Part shown: piece by piece, positions 20,668-31,639 of the stretch
How positions within the stretch are numbered: the first letter of the stretch is position 1
Layout: the number at the start of each line of letters is the position of its first letter
Assembly (NCBI GenBank): GCA_009760885.1
Contig: CM019696.1
Coordinates: 45,717,358-45,781,357, forward strand
Reading direction: 5' to 3'
Source: Achatina immaculata
Taxonomy: Eukaryota; Mollusca; Gastropoda; Stylommatophora; Achatinidae
Length of the DNA: 64,000 nucleotides
Program-made: the position numbers and the translations under genes
Notes under the pieces: model-generated
The model's database searches: none
What the model was told of the DNA's origin: nothing
The model's input: the letters and a program-made list of their open reading frames with translations, nothing else

Positions 20668-21654
20668 AATCTTAAGTGCCAATGGCACATGGGGCTTCCG
20701 CAAGGATTTCCCACAAAAGACCTGTCCTTTGCCTTTTTTTCCGCTCTTGCCCATGTGGACGACCTGTGCTTAAGGCGTACGACTTTGACCGAAACATAAT
20801 CGTCCACGAGACTTGGTAGTGGTTCCAGAGTACTGCGTGACTAATCATTTTTCGTGCATCATTATATCGGAGGCATGGACGGGTGATGTTGTGTTTTCCT
20901 TGTACTTATAGATAGTGCAGTAATTTCCTGTATATGGTTATGTTCTGCTTGTTCCCACCTCATGTGGTGTAGATTTGTGTAGTGTTAATTAAGCTGTGAT
21001 GTAGGTTTCGAGTCAGTACTTGTATTGACGTAATTTGTGTCAAGGTTTAGCTCTATTAATAGTTAAGTTTTAATGATATATGATTTTTTATTAGAAAGTG
21101 AATGCTTATTAATATGTTAGGATTTCAATGTGTGTATTATGCATATTGGAGTGGCAAACATGCATGATCTTATATATACTATTCATGCACATTGACTATG
21201 TGTTTGCATCGATGTAGATTTTATTAATGAATGTCATGGGAAGATATGACTGCGTGGATTAAAGTGCAGTTGCACACATATTCGTGTGGAGGCCACATGT
21301 AAGGGCCTAGAGAGTTCCAGGTCATTAGGTCCATAGAGTTCATAATATTAATATTGTGGACACGTGAAGTTTCATTATCATATGTTATTATGCGTGAATT
21401 ATTTTGCATTTTTCTTGATTCTTCATTCATTGCTCATCCTGTGCTCTTCCACTAAAAATGCCTGTGTCTGGATGTCATATTGATTGTCAGTGCCAGTTTG
21501 TATGTTGTTGTTGTGGTTAACTGTGAGATTAACTTTGGTGTATTATGGAAATCAGACGTAGTGATTTATATTGCGTGTCATATGTTTTGTTGTATTGAAT
21601 GTCGGATGGTTGAGCAGATTTATTCACATATGGCATACAGTAGGCCAAGGAAGG

Positions 21655-22735
21655 GGGACATGGGTTGGTGGTCTAATGGGGGAGTTATGTTGCCCTCTAG
21701 TACTGTAGAACATGGGTTGGTGGTATAACACGAGAGATATAATCTGTCCTCTAGTACTGTGGTACATGGGTTGGTGGTGTAAAAGCGGGGATAGAATCTG
21801 TCCTCTAGTACTGTAGTACCTAGGTTGCTGGTGTAATAGGAAAGATAGAATCTATCCTCTAGTACTGTAATACCCGGGTTGGTGGTTTAATAGGGGAGAT
21901 AGAATCTGTATTCTAGTACTGTAGTACCCGGGCTGGTGGTTTAATAGGGGAGATAGAATCTGTATTCTAGTACTGTAGTACCCGGGCTGGTGGTTTAATA
22001 GGGGAGATAGAATCTGTATTCTAGTACTGTAGTACCCGGGTTGGTGGTTTAATAGGGGAGATAGAATCTGTATTCTAGTACTGTAGTACCTAGGTTGCTG
22101 GTGTAATAGGAAAGATAGAATCTATCCTCTAGTACTGTAGTACCCGGGTTGGTGGTTTAATAGGGGAGGTAGAATCTGTATTCTAGTACTGTAGTAACTG
22201 GGTTGGTGGTCTAATGGTGGAGTTAGATTGTCCTCTAGTACTGTAGTAACTGGGTTGGTGGTTTAATAGGGGAGATAGAATCTGTATTCTAGTACTGTAG
22301 TAACTGGGTTGGTGGTCTAATGGTGGAGTTAGATTGTCCTCTAGTACTGTAGTAACTGGGTTGGTGGTTTAATAGGGGAGATAGAATCTGTATTCTAGTA
22401 CTGTAGTAACTGGGTTGGTGGTCTAATGGTGGAGTTAGATTGTCCTCTAGTACTGTAGTAACTGGGTTGGTGGTTTAATAGGGGAGATAGAATCTGTATT
22501 CTAGTACTGTAGTAACTGGGTTGGTGGTCTAATGGTGGAGTTAGATTGTCCTCTAGTACTGTAGTAACTGGGTTGGTGGTTTAATAGGGGAGATAGAATC
22601 TGTATTCTAGTACTGTAGTAACTGGGTTGGTGGTCTAATGGTGGAGTTAGATTGTCCTCTAGTACTGTAGTACCTGGGTTGGTGGTGTATTGGGGGGTAA
22701 GGGAAGGGGTAGAATCTGTCCTCTAGTACTGTAGT
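21655..22735. repeat. 52/54-bp minisatellite with dimeric higher-order structure
   Basis: Units start TCTAGTACTGTAGTA and continue with GGTTGGTGGT. Left half (21680-22190): single 54-base units ending GGGGAGATAGAATCTGTAT. Right half (22190-22670): a 54-base unit alternates strictly with a 52-base unit (TCTAATGGTGGAGTTAGATT then GTCC), giving a ~106-base dimer repeated about four to five times almost without change. No open frame spans it. Confidence 0.95.
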
Positions 22736-22809
22736 TAATAACAAGAAGATTGTTGGTCTATAAATCATTTTCGTAAAATATTCCTCCAAATATTGATAAC
22801 ATGTAAACT

Positions 22810-23080
22810 TGCACCAGCATGTCTTACACCCAGGTCAGCCCTCTATTGCTCAACATCCTCTCCTTTGTACTTCTCCATGTCTCCTTTGGTCTACCCTTAC
22901 TTCTGTTTCCCTGTGGTGTCCACAGCGTCTTTTTGTGAAAACGTCTTTCCTCAATAATTGCTGTCAGTGGCTTCACCTGCATTTCTGGTAACAGGACGTT
23001 ATTTCTTATGATGTTTGGCTGAAATATTGTTCTAATTCTTCGTAAACATTTAGTCTCTATACCAGGCAGACGGGCTGACA
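22810..23080 (-). mobile_element. LINE 3' coding fragment
   Basis: The minus-strand frame reads MQVKPLTAIIEERRFH then GNRSKGRPKETWRSTKERML and GLTW before a stop. The GRPKxTWRxTxExEM pattern is the C-terminal signature of many APE-type LINEs. The upstream part is missing. Flanks show no clear target-site duplication. Confidence 0.65.
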
Positions 23081-23467
23081 AATAGACGGGGAGACAGATA
23101 GAAAGACAGAATGAAAGAACACATTTTCTTTTCTCTTCTTTTCTTTATTAGACAGAGATTGCCTTCTGATATTGTCAATATTCCAAGCAAACGTATGACT
23201 GATAGAAAATGTTCGATAACATTTGATAATATCGTAAATGTCTTCCACAAGCCTGCAGCCGAAACCAAATAGCCGCCACTATCATGAGCCATATACAGGC
23301 TAAGACACCATCTATAACAGAGAAAGAGAGAGAGAGAGAGAGAGATGGAGCTGATACAAGATCTTCAAGATTTAACAGAAAAGGACGCGCACAAAGCAGA
23401 TCTCACAGAATCTGACATAGAAGAATATACCCACTGAAGATGTTGCCGTGATGGAGCTGAGGAAACA

Positions 23468-23960
23468 ACATCATGTCGGCTTGGGAGCAGTCTTTGTCGG
23501 CTTGGAAGTAGTCTATGTCGTCTTGGGAGCAGTCTATGTTGGCTTGGGAGCAGTCTATGTTGGCTTGGGAGCAGTCTATGTCGTCTTGGAAGCAGTCTAT
23601 GTCGTCTTGGAAGCAGTCTATGTTGGCTTGGAAGCAGTCTTTGTCGGCTTGGAAGCAGTCTTTGTCGGCTTGGAAGCAGTCTATGTTGGCTTGGGAGCAG
23701 TCTATGTTGGCTTGGGAGCAGTCTATGTTGACTTGGGAGCAGTCTATGTCGGCTCGGAAGCAGTCTATGTCGGTTTGGGAGCAGTCTATGTTGGCTTGGG
23801 AGCAGTCTATGTTGACTTGGGAGCAGTCTATGTCGTCTTGGGAGCAGTCTATGTTGGCTTGGGAGCAGTCTATGTTGGCTTGGGAGCAGTCTATGTTGAC
23901 TTGGGAGCAGTCTATGTTGACTTGGGAGCAGTCTATGTCGGCTTGGGAGCAGTCTATATC
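23468..23960 (+). repeat. 21-bp minisatellite coding-like in two frames
   Basis: About 24 copies of TATGTTGGCTTGGGAGCAGT plus C. Because 21 is a multiple of three, frames stay open: one gives a seven-residue repeat (VGLGAVY), a second gives SMLAWEQ. Equal openness in more than one frame argues against a protein. Preceded by (GA)n at 23322-23345; followed immediately by dispersed repeat E. Confidence 0.93.
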
Positions 23961-24215
23961 AGCTATTTCTTCAGCCCCTGAGTGAAGCTAGAAAACAGTG
24001 GCTGCGCAATGCTTCTTTAGCAGACTCCACGCCATGGGGGGGGGGCTAGGGGCTATGGCGATTCCAGCCATGTTAACCAGGCTAGGCCTGTTTCTGGGGG
24101 TACCAACGGAGATCTGGGACAGGGCCTGGTCAGCCTATGAGTACCAGTCCTGAATATAACATGTCAGTCATAGATCGCTGACTGCCAGATCGGGCAGCAT
24201 CTTCAGTTCCGTCTG
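23952..24215 (+). repeat. Dispersed repeat E, copy 2
   Basis: Begins at CAGCTATTTCTTCAGCCCCT directly at the end of the 21-bp array and carries CAATGCTTCTTTAGCAGACT, CCATGGGGGG, TTAACCAGGCTAGGCCTG, GGACAGGGCCTGGTCA and CGCTGACTGCCAGATCGG. The 5' ~60 bases seen in copy 1 are missing. From 24216 to 24790 I see no feature; the minus-strand frame at 24504-24710 has no recognisable domain. Confidence 0.7.
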
Positions 24216-24799
24216 GAGAGTACTTAAGAAGCAGAAATCACGTGACGGCGACTCGCAACCACGGGGAAAGGCGTAAGACCAGGATATATTTTCATACCCG
24301 TTCTGGCTCATCTGTCAAAGTGAGAACGGTTGAGGACATCTAAGTCTTGCTCCCCTGAGCTAGCATCTCTCATCGCAAGTTTCTCCAGCCATTTCTAGGA
24401 TATAACACATGCTTTTCTTGAAGATAAACAAAGGTCTTCTCCGATTGGCTGATTCTTAAGTAGCGGTGTGCCAAGTGTAACCACACCCGTGAATTATTAT
24501 CGATTAACCGTAAATGCTCCATGTGCTTAAAATTGCTGTCATTAAATGAGGAAGATAAACATTTACGACAGACACGAACAAATTCTTATCACAGGAATGC
24601 AGACTTTTCCCCCTCCTTTTTATTTCATGTAAGAAAAACAGTGTCGGTGTATTCCTCGCAGGTAGCAGTGCCAGATGTGGGCATGAACTAATAGCTGCTA
24701 AAATAACCAATTAATTTTTGAAAAAAAAACCCCATTGCCTCGATTATTGAAATAATTATTAAAATACGAGTAATTTTCAAAAATGTACATGCTGGTTTA

Positions 24800-25250
24800 A
24801 TCCAGCTACATCTAATTAGGCCTAGCTGTTTCCAGCTTAGTTTAGCCACATCTAGTTTAGACTGGCTATTTATAGCCTAGTTTTGCCACATCTAGTTTAG
24901 ACTGGCTACTTATAGCTTAGTTTAACCACAGATAGCTTAGCTAGTTTAGTTTAGACTGAATACTTCTAGCTTAGTTTAGTTACATCTAGTTTAGATTGGC
25001 TACTTATAGCTTAGTTTAGACACATCTAGTTTAGACTGGATACTTATAGCGTTATCTAATTTAGTCTAGCTATTTCTAGGCGTTTAACCACATCTAGTTT
25101 AGACTGGCTACTTCTAGCTTGGTCTGACTACCTTTAGCTTAATCTAGTTTAGTCTAGATACTTCTATCCTATTTTAGGTATTTCAAGCTTAGTCTAGTTT
25201 AGTCTTACTCCTTCTAGATACCTCTAGTTTTTTATAGCTACTTCAAGCGC
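24800..25250. repeat. ~40-bp degenerate minisatellite
   Basis: Units of CTAGTTTAGACTGGCTACTT followed by ATAGCTTAGTTTAGCCACAT. Copies are much decayed and rich in TAG/CTA, so all frames are closed. 25251-25717 holds no recognisable feature. Confidence 0.8.
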
Positions 25251-25717
25251 TCTGTTCTCCTTTTTTTTACGCGAGTTGATGCTGAACAAGGCTGTTTCTA
25301 GCGATTCCTAGCTGTTTCTGGCTGGAATTTGCAAAAAACTTCTGGTGGTTCAACTTTCAGTCTTAAAGGAGGTTTGAAGAACGGCTAGACCAGTTGGAGA
25401 ACTGGGCCGTAAACATAACAGCAAACCAAGAAAAGAAGCACCAAGAGAGCAACTGGAATGTGTTTATTTTCATTGGCACTAAAGTACCTGTCTTACAAGT
25501 CCAGATAATTATGTGCGTACATTCTTGTGTAAATTATTCATATATGTGATTTTCTTGCTTCATTGCGTCATTCATAGATGCTATTGACGCAGTATAATGT
25601 CAGAATTTGGTGGTACTTGTCAGGAGTCATCTTTCAGGCCAGGGATCTAAGGAGAAATTCTATCAATACTAGAAATACAAGATCGAATAAATTAAGAAGA
25701 AATGTTTTGAAACATAC

Positions 25718-26022
25718 ACACACACACAGACACACACACGCACACACACACACACTCTCTCTCAATCTCTCTTGTCACTGGCTTTCTCTCTCTCTCTCTC
25801 TCTTGTCACTGGCTTTCTCTCTCTCTCTTGTAACTGGCTTTCTCTCTCTCTCTTTTGTCACTGGCTTTCTCTCTCTCTCTCTTTTGTCAGTGGCTTTCTC
25901 TCTCTCTCCTTCTCTCTCTTTCTTGTCACTGGCCTTCTTTCTCTTTCTCTCTTGTCACTAGCTTTCTATGTCTCTCTCTCTTTCTTGTCACGGGTTTCTC
26001 TCTTTCTCTTTCTTGTCACTGG

Positions 26023-26056
<34 letters not shown>

Positions 26057-26139
26057 GTGTCACTGGCTTTCTCTCTCTCTCTCTCTTTCTTGTTACTGGC
26101 TTTCTCTCTCTCTCTTTCTCTCTTTATTGTCACTGGCTT

Positions 26140-26171
<32 letters not shown>

Positions 26172-26455
26172 TCTCTTTCTCTCTCTCTCTTTCTCTCTTT
26201 CTCTGTCACTGTTTCTCTCTCTCTCTCTTTCTTGTCACTGGGTTTCTCTCTCTCTCTTTTTCTCTCTCTCTCTTTCTCTGTCATTGTGTTTCTCTCTCTC
26301 TCTTTCTTGTCACTGGGTTTCTCTCTCTCTTTCTCTCTCTCTTTCTCTTTCTCTGTATTCTCTCTCTCTCTTTCTTGTCACTGGCTTTCTCTCTCTCTTT
26401 CTCTCTTTCTTGTCACTGGCTTTCACTCTCTCTCTTTCTCTCTCTTTATTGTCAC

Positions 26456-26488
<33 letters not shown>

Positions 26489-26512
26489 TGTCACTGGCTT
26501 TCCATACATTTA
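25718..26512. repeat. (CA)n then composite (CT)n array with TTGTCACTGGC spacer
   Basis: A CA tract (25718-25755) leads into about 24 blocks in which a CT-rich run of 14-60 bases alternates with an 11-base spacer, TTGTCACTGGC (variants: CACTGTTTC, TCATTGTG). Each block is thus part microsatellite, part minisatellite. The 200-residue-plus plus-strand Ser/Leu frames are open in all three frames and are not genes. Confidence 0.95.
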
Positions 26513-26514
26513 GA

Positions 26515-27555
26515 AAACAAGCAGTCTAGATATAATCATGAGACAAGTGGGGCTGAACATACTAACATCTGATGGAGAAATAATAAAAGACATAAATAAC
26601 AGAACAGATAAAGCGATAAACAGCTTTCATTAATCTTAGAAACATCTGGAAGTCCTCCCAGGACAGTATTAGAACAAAAATAAACTTGTACCAAAGTTGT
26701 GTGTTATCCTTACTCCTCTATGGAGTATACTGCTGGAGAACAACTGAAAAGGAAATGAGAAAATTATCTTCATTCCACATAACCTGTCTCATAAATGTTT
26801 AAAATATTTACTGGCCAGTCAGTAAGTCAGTTTTTTGCACGTCCCTTGCGGAACTTTGCCTCCCTAACAGCTCTCTTGTAGGCCTCTCAGTTGTAAGCAA
26901 GATGCCCTGCTGCTGATGCATCTATTTGCAGATCATCAACGATGTCTTGTAGCCATCTTCGCCTTGGTCTTCCTCTCTTTCTTTTTCCCATTATGTACCC
27001 TTCCAAAGGTCTTCTCTAGATTATCATGACGTTTAATGTGTCCAAATTATTTAAGTTTTCAGTATTTTAATCCTCTTTACTAGCCAGCCTTCTTCAGTAT
27101 TAAATTCTTGTAGTATGGATGTATTTGTCCATGATATTTGAAGACCTCTTCTGTAACATTTACATTCAAAGGCATTTATGTGTTTCTCAGCTGTTTTGTT
27201 AAGTGTCCAGGTCTCACAGACATATTTACTGGCCACAGACAATAAATAATAGAGACCTACTTGCCCAGTGTGAACTAGAAGATACGCATGTCATAACAGT
27301 AAAAAAAAAGAAGCTGGAAATGGATTGGTCAGGTGCTCCGAAGAGACCCCAGCACCATCCATGAGATGGACACCGGAAGGAAGAAAGAAAGAGAGGCTGA
27401 CCAAAGGCCACTTGGCAGGAGAACTGTAGAAGCGGAAACGAGTGATATACAGCACAGCTGGGGCACAATACAAAGGCTGGCCGCAGACCGCGAGAGGTGG
27501 AGAGAATTTGTTGCTGTCGTGCAAGACGTGACAAGGCATTCTGGGCAGTGATTCT
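26515..27555 (+). mobile_element. LINE (family G) 3' portion, split by a LINE family A insertion
   Basis: The left piece (26515-26803) decodes with frameshifts to LLYGVYCWRTTEKEM-like thumb sequence. The right piece (27236-27552) reads GRRTVEAETSDIQHSWGTIQ then RLAADRERWREFV ending SGQ and a stop. Together they form a LINE RT C-terminus. The two are separated by 404 bases of another LINE on the opposite strand with a matching target-site duplication. From 27553 to 28140 nothing is recognised. Confidence 0.8.
26818..27221 (-). mobile_element. LINE family A short element nested in LINE G, 14-bp target-site duplication
   Basis: Flanked by ATATTTACTGGCCA at 26804-26817 and 27222-27235. On the minus strand it starts GTCTGTGAGACCTGGACACT, codes CETWTLNKTAEKHINAFECK, then with frame changes the KRGRPRRRWLQDIV-type tail and AKFRKGR, ending in a (CTGA)-type tail. 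Its 5' end lies within about 16 bases of that in the copies at 40018 and 58240. Confidence 0.85.
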
Positions 27556-28154
27556 TTGACTCATAGCCAACCAGACATGAATGTGTGTGTCTGTGTGTCT
27601 GTGCCTGTGTGTGTATATATGGGAAAACCCTATGTAGTTGATTACTAATCATTCAATTCTACATTAAAAGATGTTCTAGAACCTTCAAAAGCCCAAAGTC
27701 GTTGTTGAGAACGACATATATAAAAAAGCAAGCTTGTCGTCCATTGTTTCTACATCGCTTTTTACTTCTTCCTCATCAGCTTTGGCGACTGCCGCTTCAC
27801 TACGAAGTTCTCTCTGAAGCGTCAGTTTTTCTGTATTTTTGAATACAAGATGTAATATTTTCATATATTATACATTTTCATAAGCTTCTCTTTCTTGTTC
27901 CATAAAACTGCCAGGCTTTTCATTTGTCATAAATTTGGGTGATGTTTACCTTTTTTTTTTTCCTTAAATTTGCTGGTGTTTTCTATTTTCATACTTCTTT
28001 TTTTTTTTAAAGATGTGTTTGTGTTTTGGAAAACTTGTGTTGTTAAGCTTCAAATAATCGACTTTGTATGTTTCCTTTCTAATGTAGATAAATGTGTGGT
28101 CAGGTCTGAAGAGGTAATCCTGGGCAAAAAATGAGCCTTAGGTGAAAAAAATTC

Positions 28155-28680
28155 TCTCTGTACAGCCTGTATCAGTACAAACCTGTATCAGTACAACCTG
28201 TATCAGCACAGCCTGTATCAGTACAAACCTGTATCAGTGCAACCTGTATCATTACAAACCTGTATCAGTACAACCTGTATCAGTACAGCCTGTATCAGTA
28301 CAAACCTGTATCAGTACAGCCTGTATCAGTACAAACCTGTATCAGTGCAACCTGTATCAGTACAGCCTGTATCAGTACAAACCTGTATCAGTGCAACCTG
28401 TATCAGTACAGCCTGTATCAGTACAAACCTGTATCAGTACAACCTGTATCATTACAAACCTGTATTAGTACAACCTGTATCAGTACAAACCTGTATCAGT
28501 ACAAACCTGTATCAGTGCAGCCTGTATCAGTACAACCTGTATCAGTACAAACCTGTATGAGTACAAACCTGTATCAGTACAACCTGTATCAGTACAGCCT
28601 GTATCAGTACAACCTGTATCAGTACAACCTGTATCAGTACAACCTGTATCAGTACAACCTGTATCAGTACAACCTGTCGA
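28155..28680. repeat. 15/16-bp minisatellite
   Basis: About 34 copies of CCTGTATCAGTACAA with or without an extra A (CAAACC versus CAACC), so unit length switches between 15 and 16. Variants with GTGCAA, CAGCC and CATTAC recur in blocks. The frames over it (YQYNL, QPVSV) are artefacts. A (CAT)n tract (28796-28838) and a TTA/TTG tract (28905-28940) follow; 28940-29385 shows nothing else. Confidence 0.95.
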
Positions 28681-28794
28681 AGAGGGTTGACTCATTGCCA
28701 TCTCTTAATCGGCGAGATCGAACAGAAAAACCTGCACTGTTGTTAGTAGAGAGGGCATCGATCAGTGGTCTTATTAATACTGCTGTAGCAGTCT

Positions 28795-28841
<47 letters not shown>

Positions 28842-29399
28842 TCAACCACTCATTACTTGGTAGAAGAAGAATATATTCTATAGATTTTGTGGTGTCTTTC
28901 GCGTATATATTATTATTATTATCATTGTTGTTGTTGTTGCTGCTGGTGCATTTTATGCTCCAGTCCAAGCATTTCTTTGCAGTGTATGTTTTTTTTTTAT
29001 TCTTTCATTCTAGTGCCTTTGTTTTTTTTAACCCTCTAGTCGCCATCAAACTATAATTGTTTTCAAAGTTATGAGAAAAAAAAATTATACTTACAAGCAA
29101 GAGTTGTGTCCCCTGCTACGTTCTCACGTTGAGACAAATAATAAACTTTCTAAAACAAGCGAACAATTGATACTTGAAAGAAAATAGAAAAAAAAGAGGT
29201 GATGAAATGTGTTTTGGAAAAAAATCGTGGAGCTGAATTATTTGTACATATAACACACCTAGGACACTATGTACTGTCTGGTCGGAGATCGGGAGAAGCG
29301 GAGAGAATTTACTCCTGCCATGTAAAATGTGCAGGATAACATTTTCATTGTTGAACAGTGTTCAACATGTATAGAAAAGTTGCGTACTACAACTTGGCT

Positions 29400-30130
29400 A
29401 CAGGGGTGGCCAAACTTGCTTTATATTGACAGGGGTAGCCAAACTTGCTTTAGATAAGAACAACTAATAATAAACTTGAGATTTTTGAGAGTTGCAAGAC
29501 ATGAACAGATATTGCATGAACATTTCCTTACAAATAATTTATATAAATGTCAAGAAATGCATGTACGTAGTGATATTTCTTCGTTTTCAGCTCAAACTTG
29601 TATAATTTCTGATTCTCCTGCACAGTTCCTCTGCAGAGATTTCTGACATGACATCTCGTTAATTCCTAACTGAAAACTAGCATTAAAATTAATGTATAAA
29701 TTCCTAAATATATTTGCATTCCAAAAATATTTAAAAATTGTGTTTTAATTCATTTTATACCTAGTAAACAATTGTAACTCACAGGAGAACATTGTTGAGA
29801 GAGGCTAAGTTAGTGGGCATAAGATCCCTTGACGAGGTTGAAAAACTTGCCGAAAACAGGAAAACAGGAAACCATGGCGAACTACAATGTAAGCCCTAAG
29901 TTTAACGCCACGGGAAGGATACAAGATGTAAGAAATAACTGTAAGCTTAATAATTTTTTTGGTTTTTTCTTTTTTTTTTGGGGGGGGGGGGTGTAACTTT
30001 TTTCTTTTTTTTTTTTTTTATTAACTGTGCTATCAGAAGAAGCTCATTCAAAATATTTCAGGGAGCCGCACATTACTTGTCAAACAGTCGCATCTAGCCC
30101 GCGGGCCGAGGCTTGCCCGCTCTTTGCAAT
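29400..30130. mobile_element. Possible hAT-like non-autonomous element
   Basis: The left side has CAGGGGTGGCCAAACTTGCT at about 29402 and a near copy 35 bases later. The right side ends GCCCGCGGGCCGAGGCTTGC then CCGCTCTTTG (30098-30127), which as a reverse complement is CAAAGAGCGGGCAAGCCTCG. CARRGGYGGSCAAACT with nearby GCCCGCGGGC is a pattern familiar from hAT MITE ends. I could not find a convincing 8-bp target-site duplication, and a LINE B fragment and poly-T/G tracts lie inside. Confidence 0.35.
29787..29945 (+). mobile_element. LINE family B 3' end
   Basis: GAACATTGTTGAGAGAGGCT then the KLVGIRSLDEVEKLAENRK-type frame, followed by GGATACAAGATGTAAGAA. Compared with 45071-45235 it carries a 9-base duplication (GGAAAACAGGAAACC). 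Confidence 0.7.
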
Positions 30131-30180
30131 ATAGTGTTCTACGTTCCTCATTTACGTTCTCCCCCCCCTCCTCTCCTCAA

Positions 30181-30608
30181 ATCTATGTCAGTTTAACCAT
30201 CACTCTCTAAAATCCTTTACTTCTTCCTTGTATGCACGTCTGACATGTCAGTTTAACCATCACTCTCTAAAATCCTTTACTTCTTCCTTGTATGTACGTC
30301 TGACATATCAGTTTAACTATCACTCTCTGAAATCCTTTACTTCTTCCTTGTATGTACGTCTGACATATCAGTTTAACTATCACTCTCTGAAATCCTTTAC
30401 TTCTTCCTTGTATGTACGTCTGACATGTCAGTTTAACCATCACTCTCTGAAATCCTTTACTTCTTCCTTGTATGTACGTCTGACATGTCAGTTTAACCAT
30501 CACTCTCTGAAATCCTTTACTTCTTCCTTATATGCACGTCTGACATGTCAGTTTAACCATCACTCTCTGAAATCCTTTACTTCTTCCTTGTATGCACGTC
30601 TGACATGT
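30181..30608. repeat. 60-bp minisatellite, highly homogeneous
   Basis: Seven copies of an exactly 60-base unit beginning TGACATGTCAGTTTAACCAT and ending CTTGTATGCACGTC. Only a few positions vary (CCATCA/CTATCA, CTAAAA/CTGAAA, TGTACG/TGCACG). The divisible-by-three length opens frames on both strands (132 and 78 residues), but these are equal in quality and lack any domain. 30609-31507 holds nothing I recognise except poly-G tracts near 31449 and 31474. Confidence 0.97.
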
Positions 30609-31507
30609 CTTATTTCATTTTTTTGAATGGGTTTCGGGTTGCCCCCTCGTTCTGTGTTTCTATGATTGTCACTTGCTTTTCCTCTGTGTGGGTGTGTGAG
30701 GCGTCATCACTAGAACAAAAATAGAATTTCCCGTAAGGTTTGCACACCATTGGTCTTTTGTTACCGTATTCTCAGCACATTTAAATAAAGCTGCAGTTAC
30801 TGGCCAAATCAAATCAATGTCACCCACGCCCGTTTTGCTTGATGTCGCAAAGTGTGCGCGAAGTTTTAAGTCGTAATTTTACGACATAAACACCGCCGAA
30901 AGTTAGAACTACCTCTAAAGCCGGACACCACCTTTCTGACGAGAACCAGAGAAAAAGGTAAAGTCGTAACCAGGAAACCGTTCCGGAAATCCCTCTAACA
31001 TTAAAAGTTCTTTTGAACGTAGACGGACTTCAAAGATACACAAACACGGACAAGGAATTAAACGGTTAAGAAAACAAGAGGGCGGCATCGATTATCTGGC
31101 AAATATATCGTGCGTGAAGAGCCCTCTGTCAGTGACGTAGCTAAATACCAGATGGACAAAGAGGCAGGATGAAGACAAATGCTGTCGAAATGGGAAAAAA
31201 AAAAGTTGCGAATAATTTTGGGAACACTGTTATATAAGGAAGCAGCAGTTGTAACATGTTTTATGTCTAGTTCTTTTATTCATTTCTGAAAATGATAGAC
31301 CAGTTTATGACATGAAAGGCTTGTTTTAAGCTATTTTAAATGAATTTATCATTTGTAATAATTTTTTTTTTTTATGGAAAATGAGATAAAGGGGTCACCG
31401 ATGAAGTCATTTTATTAAGTTTGAAAATGATTAAAAAATGTAAGACTTGGGGGGGGGATGTTATTTTAAATTGGGGGGGGGGGGCGGAGTGAGGATACAT
31501 GATTAAA

Positions 31508-31583
31508 CAGCGGTCAGTGACCCATAGATGACTACCACCTCCCTTCCCACCCTCTCCCGCAGTAGCAGACCTGGATTTGTTTT
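31508..31583 (-). repeat. Dispersed repeat E, partial copy
   Basis: CGGTCAGTGACCCATAGATG then ACTACCACCTCCCTTCCCAC matches the reverse complement of the GGTGGGACAGGGTCTTGGTC to CGCTGACTG region of the other copies. About 75 bases only. Confidence 0.5.
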
Positions 31584-31639
31584 CAAACCGAGTCAGTGTT
31601 CAAGGTTCAGTAATTCCGGGCATCATCTTCCTGTAATAA

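Noticed and set aside
23448..23985. 177-residue seven-residue-repeat frame (VGLGAVY)
   Set aside because: 21-bp minisatellite open in two overlapping frames; no start context or flanking coding signal.
25772..26572. 266- and 224-residue Ser/Leu-rich plus-strand frames
   Set aside because: Read-through of the CT-rich array; all three frames are open.
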